Below, piece after piece: positions 1 to 10,759 of a stretch of 64,000 bases of DNA. Origin of the DNA: Loxodes magnus (taxonomy: Eukaryota > Ciliophora > Karyorelictea > Loxodida > Loxodidae); the NCBI GenBank assembly GCA_946699065.1, contig CAMPDV010000007.1, positions 1-64,000 of the forward strand, in the 5' to 3' direction. How positions within the stretch are numbered: position 1 is the first letter of the stretch; each line of letters begins with the position of its first letter. The notes beneath the pieces were generated by a model. That model saw only the letters and a program-made list of their open reading frames with translations, was not told the origin of the DNA and made no database searches. The translations under genes were made by a program, and so were the position numbers.

Positions 1-14
1 AAACCTTCTACCAT
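1..14 (-). CDS. Start of a zinc-knuckle ORF, truncated by the window edge
   Basis: Read on the minus strand, these bases are ATG plus the next codons of the zinc-knuckle ORF fully visible at 28404-29336. They sit at the same place relative to the duplicated segment. A second copy of that ORF therefore probably lies just left of the window. Only about four codons are visible. Confidence 0.4.
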
Positions 15-519
15 ATTTTTTTTTTTATGAAACTGTAGTAGATATAAGAAAGAAACTATATATTATACTTATAATAATCTAAAATACTATTAAATAATAG
101 ACAATTAGTCTACTTATCTTCCATATTTATACTATCTTTTATATCTGTGAGATCTTATGCGTTTTATAAAAAATTAAAGTATAAGAATATTTTTATCTTC
201 TAAGAGTGCATTTCTTCTAATTTATTAATTTAGAATGCTAAATCTCTTCTAAACTTTATTAACCTTACACTTTATAATTCAATAACCACTTCAGCTGATT
301 TTAAACTCTTTTATTTAAAAACTTAATCTAACAAAATTCTTAGCTGTATCATAGTTCTAAAGGCAAAAAATGAGATCATTATTGGGCTTGAAATCTATTA
401 TTATGAAGTAAGGTATAACAAAAGAGGAAGATTTTAAATAGATATCTTTTAGTAGTTCTTTTAATTTTATTATTATAATATTAATTCAAAATCTAACTAA
501 TTAGATATGTAATTATATC

Positions 520-1190
520 AAATGCCACCTAAAAAATAACACACCATTACAACTAATAATTAACTACATTTTCTAGCATTTCTATTTGCTACATTTGGAT
601 AACTAGAAGCTAACATAAGAAGTTTAGATCTTAGATAAATAACTTCATCTCTTATGATCAAAATTATCATATTCATAGTCATTAGAACCCTTGGAACAAC
701 TTATAAACTATTTCTTAAGAAATGCAAAGGTGGATCAATCTAATTTTTACTAGAGGATAAGTTAACTAGAGCATACCTAACTCAACAAACTATATAATTT
801 AGAGTCAAAAGGAAAAAGAAGCCTTCTAATCACTTCTTAAAAAAGAAAAAATATATGTTGATATTGCAAAAATATGAACATAAGGGAAAATAGAGTTACA
901 GATTTAGATAAAAATAAAGATAAGAAATAGAAAGAGGAATTTAAAACCTTTACAAAATTTATTGCGCCAAACGGAAAATTAATTAAAAAAAAGTGTTCAG
1001 CTATATTAAGAAGCTCCTAAAATTATGGATGCTATAAAAAGATTTGAGAAATGATAGTCTAGCATTAATTTAAAGGCGTTATAAAGAGGAGAAAATAAGC
1101 AAGTTTAAAGAATTTACGATCCTAAAAAACCAGAGGAATAAGACAGCGAAATGTACTGAGAATTAAAGACTTCTCTAAACTATAATTCGT
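520..1190 (+). CDS. Zinc-knuckle-like ORF1-type protein, first knuckle half only
   Basis: One frame stays open and protein-like for about 220 codons under the TAA/TAG=Gln, TGA=Trp code. It begins with a Leu/Gln-rich coiled-coil-like stretch. A Cys-Trp-Tyr-Cys pair at about 856-867 follows, with Trp encoded by TGA; this matches the first half of the CX2CX4HX4C knuckle of its relatives, but the His and last Cys are not there. Then comes the family motif APNGKLIKKK and a Lys/Arg-rich tail. No in-frame ATG is seen at the 5' end, so the start is unknown. The duplicate near 29842-30510 has a one-base deletion in the A-run after the motif. It is probably an old, decaying member of the family described at 3671-4474. 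Confidence 0.45.
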
Positions 1191-1199
1191 AGTAAACCA

Positions 1200-1734
1200 A
1201 ATAAAGATAACGCAACATTAATATTAATATTAATAATTATTATAAGCTTAGTCTTAATAAGCTTAGTTCATTTAAACTATTTTAATTATAAAAAGTGTTA
1301 ATTAGCTTGAAATTATGATAATCTAATAAGCTTTAACTATATTTTCTTAAGTGATTAGGAATAGAATTGTAAAGATATACTAATCTAGTATTATAATATT
1401 ATTTTCTAAATATTGATTAATTTATTTACAGCTATTTTAATAAAATTTTATAACTAAATTGAAATAGAATTTAAAGCCATATACACTATTAAAAATAAAA
1501 TTTTGGAATATAATATAAATTCAAAGATAATGTATCTTATTATTATGCTTATAAAAATATTTATCATTGCAAATAATTTTTACATTTCTTGTTTAAATAC
1601 TTAAATATATAAAAAATAACTAGAATTCAACATTTCTTTTTTTTTGTGGAAGAAACTTAAAAAAATTAATTATTAAATTAAATTTTACTTGGTTCAAATT
1701 GTAATGTAAATCAAATTTAATCTATTTAATATAT
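1200..1734. other. AT-rich stretch, nothing recognised
   Basis: No protein-like frame or structured repeat was recognised here. It ends in a TATATATAAAATGG stretch that also precedes the related SINE-like element at 15622, so that part may belong to the element. Confidence 0.4.
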
Positions 1735-2135
1735 ATAAAATGGATGTAAGCGGCTGTCAGGAGAACTAGAAGGTAATCAGGTGTAGTGTCTTGCATTGCG
1801 AGTAATCTCGCACCAGACGCCACCACAGGGAAGGATGGACAAGTCTAACTTGCCCAAGAGTTCTCGCTAGCGGTATGAAAGTTTGACTGAGGCACTTCAA
1901 ATGACTTAAATACTAATTCTTATTTGAATCTTATTTAAGAAGACTGAAGCATTTGATTCAAGATTCGAGAAAAACCATTAATAAGCAGATTACCATTTGG
2001 AGAAGCTGCTTTGACTCTTTGGATAACTAGAAGGAAAGCAAGAAGTATGAGAATACTATTTTTAAAATTAAATATTAATTTTAAAAGAATTAAGCGCCAT
2101 CGAGGCACTAAACGCTCTATAATAATATTTATATA
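1735..2135 (+). mobile_element. SINE-like element, family A (copy A1)
   Basis: This is a GC-richer island of about 400 bp. Its head and middle match the element at 15622-16050 closely, including TGGATG, GGTAATC, GCGAGTAATCT, GATGCCACC-type and CTAGCGGTATGA blocks. It ends in a degenerate form of the tail AGAGCTGCGCACC...GCGCTCTATAAT followed by ATTTAT-type repeats. The lack of a coding frame, the size and the shared 3' tail suggest a short interspersed element. A GGGTTCT-like box near the head's 3' end may be a polymerase III B box, but that is a guess. Its duplicate is at 31056-31450. Confidence 0.7.
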
Positions 2136-2149
2136 ATTTTAATTAGAAA

Positions 2150-2525
2150 CCATATTTGATCAGAAGGTAAAGAGGAAAGGGGACATCTTCATCAGAGGTT
2201 GGAGAAAGGAAATACCCATAATTGATGTTGTCTTCATCTGCTTTGGTTGGATTTTGGACACAAGCTTTATAGGTCCTCGATAATGGTGCTACTTCTTTCA
2301 ATAACTTGACTCAAGGTGTTTTTTCTTTCAAGATATCTTTCATCAGAGGTTGGTTAAATAGATTATCCATAAAAATCTTTTACTTTTATCTGTTTTTGTT
2401 TTACTCTTTGATGCAACCTGCAATTAACCGGAAAAATTCAATTATTATTTTTGTTTTTATCAATAATAAACAGTAAAAGAGCTGTGCACTATCAAAATGC
2501 TACACTCTCTCTAATTTAATTTTTT
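2150..2525 (+). mobile_element. SINE-like element, family B, degenerate (copy B2)
   Basis: It contains the family B core CTTCATCAGAGGTTGG ... ACCCATAATTGA ... CATCTGCTTTGG at about 2187-2247. A partial second core start (TTTCATCAGAGGTTGG) lies near 2338. A worn copy of the GAGCTGYGCAC...GCTAC tail sits at about 2474-2515. The closing arm of the core helix carries a mismatch, as expected of an old copy. In the duplicate (31478-31825) the tail is shortened further. Confidence 0.6.
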
Positions 2526-2529
2526 AATT

Positions 2530-3665
2530 CAAATATTTTATCTTTGATTAGGCAAATTTAATTTTAAGAAATTAAAATTTTTTCTTTTTTCTTTTTCAAA
2601 AAATTAATATTTTCTATTGAAAGAGTGATTTTTTTAATCGAGATACAATTGAATTTTCGTTATATTTTTTCTACATTTATTATTTATATGAACTTATCAA
2701 CGATTTAACTCATTGAATTTAAAATTAAGATAAATTAATATAATTGTAAAAGTTATGCTAAAGTACTTTGAACATATTTTAAAAAAGATTCATATAAAAA
2801 TAAAAATCAAATTTATTAGTAAAATTAACATAAAAAAATGCAACTAAATATTTTTAATAAAATTACTAAAAGAATTTATTTATCTTGTTTGGGAAAAACA
2901 AATCCTTTTCTTTCAGATTAAAAGTCAACCTAGACCCTTCTTATTCACTTTTAATATCAATTTAGAAATTTCTTTATCAATTTTTCTAATTAAACTTTTT
3001 AGAATTTTATAAATTACATTTATAAATAATTTTTAGTTAAAGAAACTTTACGCTTATTTTCTAAATAATTCAAATTCAAAAAAAAGGTTAATTTTTATGT
3101 TTTTTTTTTAAATTTTTTAATTTAATTTTTCTAATCAAAACTATTTTTTATAAATATTTTTAATCAATCAATTTTAGCAACTTTTTTTCATTTTTTGGAA
3201 ACTTTATATATAAATATAATTTTAGCATTCGAATTAATTTTAATTTCATTTTTTTATTTTAACATATTTAAAAAATTAATATTTTTATGATATTTTTTCT
3301 TTTTGATTTATTAATTGAAAATTTAATATTAGTTTGCCAAAATTTTGGTGAGCTTTTAATTTTTTAATAATTAAAAGATTAACTTGAATTTAAACTATTT
3401 TATTTTTTGCATAATTTAAAAAGGTGATAATCTTTATCATTAATTTCATATAATTTTAGCAAAGATTAGTTAGCAAACTTTTCTCACATTTAAATTTTTT
3501 TATTTTAAATAAATGTATAAAACAGTATTAAAATTAAACTATTATTGTAATATTCTTTAGTTCAAATATTTCTTAACTTTTTAGTTTTATTATTCTTAAA
3601 TTAATTCCAGAAAATAAACTTTTTATAAAATAATAAATCTTGTTTAATTATTTAAAATAGAAGAA
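2530..3665. other. AT-rich intergenic stretch
   Basis: Long T-runs and A-runs dominate, with no frame of protein-like composition on either strand. It lies between SINE-like debris and the zinc-knuckle ORF at 3671, and may include that gene's promoter, though no specific element can be named. The copy at 31830-32975 is nearly identical. Confidence 0.4.
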
Positions 3666-3670
3666 AAAAA

Positions 3671-4474
3671 ATGGATTAATCTCTTCGACTCTCAAAAAAT
3701 TAACTTAGAAACCTAAAGAGAAAAGTGGCAAAAGAAATTTAGAAAAAATAATAACAATAGGAGGAGTCAAGCTCTTCTTCAGAAGGTAGAGTTATGGTAG
3801 GATAAATAGAGATAAGTTAACCTAAAAACGAAACTAATCAAAAACTTTAAATTTAATTAGACCAAATGTAAAAAGTAATCTCAAATTATGAAGAAATAAC
3901 TTACAACTTAGGCGAAAAAATACGGGAACTAATGAGTGACATAGAAGATTAGAACAACGAATTACTAATACTTAGAAGATAACTTATTTGTAGCAAATTA
4001 ATAACGGAAGAATAACTCTGAACTTAATCATAATAAAATTTTAAATACGACACAAAAATGGAAATAGAAAAAATACCAATAGAATTAAAAACAGAATTGA
4101 ATCCAGAAAAAGAAATGATTGCTACAAGTTTCATTAAAAGATTAGAAAATATAGAAAATAAATTATCATAAAAAAGAACGAAATAAAGACAATAATACAA
4201 ACTTTGTTGATGTTGCAAATCAAATCAACATATTTTAAAAAACTGTTGATAATGAAAGAAAATAAACGAATAAGAGCAGAAAAGAACATGGAGACAACTC
4301 AATAAACTATGAATAATTCCAACAGGGATCTACAAATAAAAGCTTTTTGCAAGACCACTTGAACGGTTACAGTGGTAACCTTCCACTTAATAAAAAGGTC
4401 GTGGATCACACCCACGTTAAAAAAACTGCCCGCAGGAACTGGTTGCAATTCCAGAGAATGCAAAACTCTACTAA
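3671..4474 (+). CDS. Zinc-knuckle coiled-coil protein (LINE ORF1-type), copy 1
   Basis: An ATG after a purine-rich stretch opens a 267-codon frame ending at TAA 4472-4474 (another TAA at 4478). No TGA stop follows for hundreds of bases. Layout: basic N-terminus (about 1-35), Ser/Gln-rich acidic linker, coiled coil (about 55-170), a knuckle C179-x2-C182-x4-H187-x4-C192 containing a TGA-encoded Trp, and a basic Arg/Gln-rich tail with a IIPTGIYKQK motif shared with the ORF at 28404-29336. CCHC knuckles of this spacing bind nucleic acid in retroelement Gag and ORF1 proteins; binding is inferred here. No reverse transcriptase lies beside it. The duplicate at 32979 differs by about seven bases, including CAA/TAA exchanges, which are silent in this code. 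It could be a mobile ORF or a domesticated gene. Confidence 0.75.
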
Positions 4475-4479
4475 CTTTA

Positions 4480-5035
4480 AGTATATTATTATTATTATTT
4501 AAAATACTAAATTTATTTATATTTTAAAATGTTTATTAAACATAAAAAAAGTAGAAAATTAAAAAATAAAATACTAATTAATTAATTTATAAACTTTATT
4601 TTTAATTCTTTTATTTAATTAAACTAAAAATTATTTTTATTATATATAAATTTTTAACTTTTTAGGTAGATTTTTATTATAATTTTATAAAATATTATTT
4701 AATAAAATTAGCTATATTTTTATTTAGTATTTTATTAATTATATTTAAATTTAAAATTTTATAAATTTTTCATTTACCTTTCTTATTTTCGCATTATTAG
4801 TACATTGGTATTAAATTTTTAAAATAATCCTTTAATAAATATAATTGATATGTATAGATTATGCAAGTTATTTATTAACCCAAAGGCTTAAATGTATGAT
4901 TTTAAGCTTATATATCTTTATTAATAATTACTATTTAATTTTAAATTTATTTTGTTACTTTCTGGGAAATTTTTTTTTTCGTATAAAAGAGTTTTAATTT
5001 TAGTTGGTAAATCTTTTTAAAAATAATAATTCGCT
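4480..5035. other. AT-rich spacer upstream of the RING gene
   Basis: Nothing protein-like was seen. It presumably holds the 3' end of the zinc-knuckle gene and the promoter and leader of the RING gene that starts at 5039. No specific signal can be assigned. Confidence 0.4.
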
Positions 5036-5038
5036 GAA

Positions 5039-6253
5039 ATGTCCGAGATTGCAAAATGCTAAACATGTAAGGTAAATTTAGATAGCTAGAATAAAGTTCC
5101 GTTAATTCTACCTTGTAAGCATATCATTTGTGCTCTATGTGCATTCGAATAGTTCTAAAAAAAAGCAATAAAATGTGACTAATAAAAATGCAAAAAAGTA
5201 CATAAGATAAATCCTGTAAATCTAAAGAAAGATATCCAATTGCAAAAGCGCCTATATGAAAAGGAATTATTAGACAGCATAGCTTTGTTGCAAAGTAAAA
5301 AAGCTTTAGTTAAATCAGTTCAGATATAGTTATTAAAAGCTCATTCAAATTTTGAGTAATAGTTCATATAATATCTCAATTGTTTCTTATTCAAAGAAAG
5401 ATTAACTTTATAGAGAGAGTTAGAGCAAGAAGCTAAGGAAATAAAGGAAATGCTATAATAATTCAAATCCCATTAGGATTAATTTAAATAAAATGGAAAT
5501 CTATTAGATTTAATCTAAGAAAACACTAGAATTACTTAATTTGCAGAGAGAATTTAAAATTTAGACTCTGAAACACAAAAAATTATGCAGCAGAACACAT
5601 AGATATCTACTAACGTATTTAAATAGTTGGCAAATATCAAGAATAATCTGAACCAGGAAACTTAAGCTGAAAATAATTATTAAATCTAGATGTAATAAAT
5701 GAGTGAATAAATCAAAAGTTTATAAAAGGAGAAGATTACTTTTGAAAATTATATTAATATTTTAGCGAATGAAATATAAGACCTAAAGAGATAGTTGGAT
5801 TAAACTAAAACTTAATTAAATATCTACAAATAATATTATTAAGAAAGCTTATCGTCGAATTAATTTAAGTAGCAGTAATAAAACTTATCATAGACTCAAT
5901 AACTAAATATTGATTAACCTAGCTAAACTTAAGAAAGTAATTAGTAGATCTAAAACACTTAAGTTATTTAATAGAATTAATCCTCATTCTAGTAAAATAA
6001 GAATCAAGAAATATTAATCAAAATAGTATCTCCGAGAAATAAAACGATCTTAATATAAGCTAAGCAAGATACAATAATCAAATAGATAAAGGAGAAGGTC
6101 TAAGAGCAGACAGAATTAATATCATCTACATTGAATATACTAAAGAATAAAGCTATCTTAGAGGAAAACTAAAACTTAAATTTTTATGAAATAGTGAATG
6201 GATAAAGTCTAGAATTGCAACTAAGTAAGTTCCAATTTATACAAAAAAATTAA
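5039..6253 (+). CDS. RING finger / coiled-coil / ubiquitin-like domain protein, copy 1
   Basis: The ATG at 5039 opens a frame of about 404 codons; the probable stop is TAA 6251, with TAA again at 6257 and 6266. Residues 7-51 form a C3HC4 RING: C7-x2-C10, C26-x-H28, C31-x2-C34, C46-x4-C51. The last spacing is wider than the usual x2. A Gln/Glu/Lys-rich coiled coil covers about 55-260, then a Gln/Ser-rich linker. Residues about 325-395 read as a ubiquitin-like fold, with the beta-hairpin IKIVSPRNKTILIQ and a helix DTIIKQIKEKVQEQ, but no terminal Gly-Gly. By family a RING suggests E3 ubiquitin ligase activity; the integral ubiquitin-like domain may dock on the proteasome or self-regulate (inference). 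The pairing is unusual in this order. A minisatellite starts about 40 bp downstream. The duplicate at 34346 has four differences, two of them silent. It appears intact. Confidence 0.85.
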
Positions 6254-6292
6254 TTTTAAGGTAAATAATTATAACACTAATAAAAAATTAGG

Positions 6293-6630
6293 TAAATTGA
6301 TATTTAATGCTAAATGAAGAATGTATGTTTATATTTAATGGGCAATTAAAGAAGGTAAGTTGAATTTTAACGAGAAAATGAAGATTGTAATTTGATATCT
6401 ATGTGCAAATGAAGGGAGTAAGATAAATTAATTGTAAAATGAAGAATGTAAGTATATATTTAATGTGATAATTAAGTTAGTAAGCTTAAATTTAATTTGA
6501 AAATTAAATTAGGTAAGTTGACATCTAAATTCAAATTAAGTTGGTAAGTTGATATTAAACGTGAAAATGAAGTTGGTAAGTTGACATTTTATGCGAAAAC
6601 GAAGAATGTAAGTTGATATTTAATTTTCAT
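6293..6630 (+). repeat. Minisatellite, about 32-bp units, consensus TAAGTTGATATTTAATG...
   Basis: About ten degenerate units follow one another, each opening with TAAGTTGA or a close variant and closing with a GAAG..GG-like end. Almost every junction therefore reads GGTAAGT or GTAAGT, which looks like a 5' splice-site consensus. The period is not a multiple of three, so it does not extend the RING gene cleanly. Units differ at many positions, so it is not freshly expanded. It is repeated at 35600-35937 in the duplicate. Confidence 0.8.
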
Positions 6631-6639
6631 CAGAACGTA

Positions 6640-8013
6640 ATGAAAATTTATACGGTAGTGTGTAAGAGATGTTTTATAGGATTATTAGATCGTAATTAGT
6701 TTAAAAATGTAAAAGGTGGTAAGCTTGGTTATATAATCATAGCATGTATTAATTAAAAAATAAAAGGGGGTAAAGTGATTTAAGGGATTAGGTTGTAATA
6801 AAAATTTAAGCATTAAAGTAATCAACTGGTGAATGAAGAAAATTGTAAATTAAGATTTAAAACTAAAATTAAAATTAAAAAAATTTATTGACATCTTAAA
6901 TTGTTAGAGTGATCTCTTCCAATCAAGTCGTTAATTTTTTATTTCTCATCACAGTATTATCTTCCTCATCCTTTTTTTCATAGTCTCTTTCTTCCACTTT
7001 TTTCAACGTAAATAATTATCGCCTTTTATCAAGTAATATTTTATGAAATATTTTTATCTGAAATTACTAAAATCTAACTTATTACTTAGAAAATAGTTAT
7101 TCAAATTTGGCCATATATTTTTTAAAGCTTTAAATTATAATAACAACTTTTTGCTTAGTCATTCCCTTATATCTATATAGAAATTGCAATCCTTAGAATG
7201 CTTAAAGCTATAAATTCATCCACAAATATATAAGAAATTTTAGACGGTAAAATGAAGATATTTGAGATTCTTGCGAAAACTATAAATTTTTTCCCTTATT
7301 TTATTTATACTGATATTTTCTCTTCTAAATCGCTAAAATAATTTTTATGTATATCTCTAGGAAAACTTTTGATATTTTGAAAAAATTGATATATTTTTTG
7401 GCTATAGTCAATCTATTAAATCTCTAAGTTTTAACCCTTGAAAAAAATTCTCAATTTTGTTCTTTATATGTCTATTAAAACCTTTAAACAGTACCTGTAT
7501 TTTAATTATCTATGTTGATACTATAAAATGCATACAATTATTAAATATCATCAAAATTTTACAATTATTTTTTCATTATTTTTAAATTAAAATACCACCA
7601 ATAGTTGATAAGAAAATTCGAAATTTTCTTGTATAATTTTATAAAAATTTAAATAAATTTCAGTGCTATAATATGATTGAAAGACATTCACATCTTACTT
7701 AGTTTTTATCATAATTAAATTACAACTAACCAAAATTCTATGTATAAATAATAATCTTCTATAACTCATTTATCTAAAATTACCAAGTATAATAAATTAT
7801 TTTTATTTATTAACTTAAAATTTTATTTTTTACCATTTTTTCATTATTTAAACTTTTTTCAGCACTTAATTTAATTGCGACTTTCTTTAATTATAAATCT
7901 TATTTACATTTTAATACTGTATATTTTAGGTGGATAACTTAAATATTGAAGCTTTTAATTACATTTAATGTATTAATTTTTGAAAGTTAAAACGTATCTA
8001 GGTTTTAATAATT
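6640..8013. other. AT-rich stretch, nothing recognised
   Basis: No convincing frame on either strand. Near-identical sequence lies at 35940-37320 in the duplicate. It ends at the boundary of the copy-specific segment at 8014. Confidence 0.4.
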
Positions 8014-8438
8014 TATGTTAAATAAGATATTTATTTTTCTTAGTATGCCTTAAATGCGTTTTATGACTAATTAATCTATTTTAATATATTTATACTCTTA
8101 TTTTTGATTCTATTGTTTTAATTAAGAATTTAAATGAAAGAAGAGTAAAATTAATTTGATGATAAAGAATACAAATTTTTAAATTAGATTATATTATAAT
8201 TAATTAATAAAAAGATTCTATTTATTAATGTTCTGTAAAAAATGCAGCTAAGAGCCAATTTACTTGAAATTAATATCCTTAAAAATAATAAGATGCCTTA
8301 ATTGATATTTATTGGTTGGAGGAAGATAATAAAAAATACAAGAGACAATGTAGAAAACTAATTCATCAAATAAATTGATTGAGTATAAGCATTTTTTCTA
8401 CATTTAAAAAGATTAAAATCCTAATAAAGAATAGAGCT
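8014..8438. other. 425-bp segment present only in copy 1, bounded by TTA/TA repeats (IES-like)
   Basis: Copy 2 joins ...TAATAATT directly to TAAAAACTTCC (37320/37321). Copy 1 has 425 extra bases between the same flanks, and TTA (containing TA) occurs at both edges: 8013-8015 and 8438-8440. This is what exact excision between TA dinucleotides would leave, as for ciliate internally eliminated sequences. A deletion between 3-bp microhomologies would look the same. The ends, TATGTTAA and (inverted) TAAGCTCT, match the Paramecium TAYAGYNR terminus only weakly. No coding frame was recognised inside. Confidence 0.55.
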
Positions 8439-8769
8439 TAAAAACTTCCATATTTCTAATTAATTAATTAATTTAAAACAAAAGAAAAATAAAGGAAATT
8501 CGAAATCTCAATTTAATAACCATTTACAATCTAAGATTTAAACTACGAATAATATTATTGAGATTGAACAATCTAACTAAATTACTGTTAGTATTTTATT
8601 TTGATCTCAGTCCTTTTCAAAAATTTACTTGATTCTTTTTGTATCTACTGTAAGCTGTTCTAATTCGCCTCCAGCAATTATAAATTTTCTATCAGGTCTC
8701 ACTATACATACAATAAGTCTTGATTAGATTTTTTCTTAATTTTTATTATTTTATTATATATTTTTTAAA

Positions 8770-9290
8770 ACCGCCATAGTTGTTCGAAGGTGAACAACAA
8801 GGTCATCTTCATCAGAGGTTGGGGAAGTTAAGTACCCATAATCGACTTTATGTCTTCCTCTGCTTTGGTTTGACCTCGAGACATAAGATTCTTAGACCTT
8901 CGACACTGGTTTGGCTTGACTTGGCTTGGCTTCGTTTATTTTTAATTTTGGAACTAAAAATAAATAATGTTGCGAGCTTCATCAGAGGTGTGGAATTTAA
9001 GTACCCATAATTGACACATGTCGTCCTCTGCTTTGGTGATGCAATGAGACACAATCCTGCCAAGTCCTTGGACCTTCAGCAAGTATTAAAGATTACGAGT
9101 ATTCTAAAATTATATCAGTATTGAACATTTTATCAGTACTGAATAATTATACCAGTATTGAACAAGGTTTATCAGTATCTGATAATTTTATCAGTAACAA
9201 ACATTCTTGTCAGTATGAAACATTTTTTTAAAGAGCTGCGCACCAACGAGAGTGTTACGCGCTCTATAATCAAATTTATTTATTTATATA
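8770..9290 (+). mobile_element. SINE-like element, family B, full-looking (copy B1)
   Basis: Two tandem versions of a core are present, at about 8807-8868 and 8968-9036. Each starts CTTCATCAGAGG and ends CCTCTGCTTTGG, with GTACCCATAAT inside. CAGAGG and CCTCTG can pair as a six-base helix. They are followed by degenerate TATCAGTA tandem repeats and the tail GAGCTGCGCACC...GCGCTCTATAAT plus (ATTT)n. The tail can fold, AGAGC with GCTCT and GCG with CGC. Composition is distinctly GC-richer than the surroundings. No protein is likely. The duplicate is at 37652-38176. Confidence 0.75.
9113..9225 (+). repeat. Degenerate tandem repeat TATCAGTAYTGAACATTT
   Basis: About six imperfect units of 18-22 bp share TCAGTA and an AACA block. 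They sit between the second core and the 3' tail of the family B element and are not seen in the other family B copies. This is probably a local expansion inside the element. Confidence 0.7.
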
Positions 9291-9590
9291 TATAGAAGGA
9301 TAATTTAGAAGTATTCGATATGTTATTCATGCATATGAACCTAGAAAAGATATGAACAATTTCAATGGGTTACGATTATTCAAGAGACATTTTATAAACT
9401 AAATACGTGACAAGTCAAGTAAATGCGATCTCATATTAATATTAATAAGTTATGTTATAAGGTTAAATTAATCTCAATAATTGAATATTTAAATTAATTA
9501 ATTAATTTTAACTATAAGGGTTAGGGTCATCTTTAATTAGAGGAAATGCTTCCTCAAATTAAAAACAATAAAAGTTTTTATATTCAATAC

Positions 9591-10440
9591 TCAACCGTAC
9601 ATGTCTTCATCTGAATCAATTTCAAACTGAGATAATTCTTCTTTCTCTTCAATAAGCTCATAGAATTGTTCTTCCATCTTCTTGTAATTTTCCTCCAGCT
9701 TCTCTATACAAATTCTAAGGCCATTATTGTCCTTTTAGAGCTATTTATTCTGTTACTATTACCTAATAAAATCCTATTTGATTAGTGTCACACTTGAATC
9801 ATCTAATACCAGCTTCTTTCTGTATTTCCCTCTAAAGTAGTTACAATATAGCCTCTTCGATGTTCCAAATTCTTTTCGGTGTTGCTCAACCCCTCTTATT
9901 CACTTAGGACATTACCTCCAAAAATGTCCCGCCTTTTAACAGCAATAGCAACGTTTTATTAAGGGCTTTAATTAAAATTTTTATTCTGTTTACATTTTTT
10001 CAATTTCCATCTTATCTGTTTGAGGTTAGTTTTTTTGATTGGTAATCAAATTTCTTCTTTAATTTTCTATTAATTTGCTACTAGGTTTTTTTCTAATAGT
10101 TCAAATTATGAAGTAAAGGCTTCAATTTAAAACTAAACTTTACTTACCAAGCCTTGATTTTCCTTTTTTCTATCTTACAAAAGAAGCCGAAGATTCAAGT
10201 TTTCCACCTTCAGGATCTATATTTTGGTATTCATTTTCTCAATTAATGAATAAAACAAAATAATGTCTTGTTCATGGAGTTTCTCAAACTTTTTCAGTCT
10301 GCTTGGAAATTTAGTATTTTCCAATCCTTAACATGAGTACATTATCTTTATTGATTTCTTGGTTCTTGTTAGTTAACTGAGACTTAAGATTGATCTTTAA
10401 GGTTAGAAATTAAGGTTTAGATTTGCAGATTTGTTTGCAT
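9591..10440 (-). CDS. Zinc-knuckle ORF1-type protein, probably frame-shifted
   Basis: Read leftward, the C-terminal 160 or so codons form a clean frame ending at TGA 9593-9591, just after an acidic end with motif DSDEDMYG. It contains a CX2CX4HX4C knuckle (first Cys codon at 9950, pattern C-Y-C-C, H, C) preceded by MEIEKMQTE, which resembles the MEIEKIPIE of the ORF at 3671. The tail after the knuckle is Lys/Arg-rich, then Gln-rich coiled coil (EEKEELSQFEI). Upstream, a second frame encodes a good coiled coil around 10150-10350, so at least one frame change separates the halves, or an intron does. The start was not fixed. The duplicate is at 38470-39319. Confidence 0.6.
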
Positions 10441-10759
10441 TTTTTTAAATTGAATATTTAAACAACCTAATTAACTTTATATTATATTATTTTAGCATTC
10501 TAATTTATTTTACTATTTTATTAGATAATATTAAATTTTATTGAATAAACTAATTATTTCAATCTCAATAAAAAAGAATAATTTATGGTTGAAGCTAATT
10601 AATATACGTTTTTAGCAAATAACGTATTTAAAGTAAATAAAAATCTTAAGAAAACAGTTTAAAATAATGTAAATAGAAATTAAATAATTTTAGATTAATA
10701 AATAGTAAATTTAAATTTAAAATATCAATATCTAAGGTAAAAATTAAATATTATGATAT

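Noticed and set aside
4360-4382. Inverted repeat GGTTAC...GTAACC as a regulatory site
   Set aside because: It lies inside the zinc-knuckle coding sequence, and nothing else supports a regulatory role.
8807-8868. CTGATGA on the reverse strand of the SINE core, resembling the hammerhead ribozyme core
   Set aside because: No GAAA box or third stem follows at the right spacing, and the nested copy B3 does not keep the motif.
8848-9063. Standard-code ORFs over the SINE-like element on both strands
   Set aside because: They cover repeat cores and tail shared with non-coding copies. Their peptides have no family, and the standard code does not apply.
9520-9535. TAAGGGTTAGGG-like stretch as a telomere seed
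   Set aside because: It is a single short occurrence inside otherwise ordinary sequence, copied by the large duplication.
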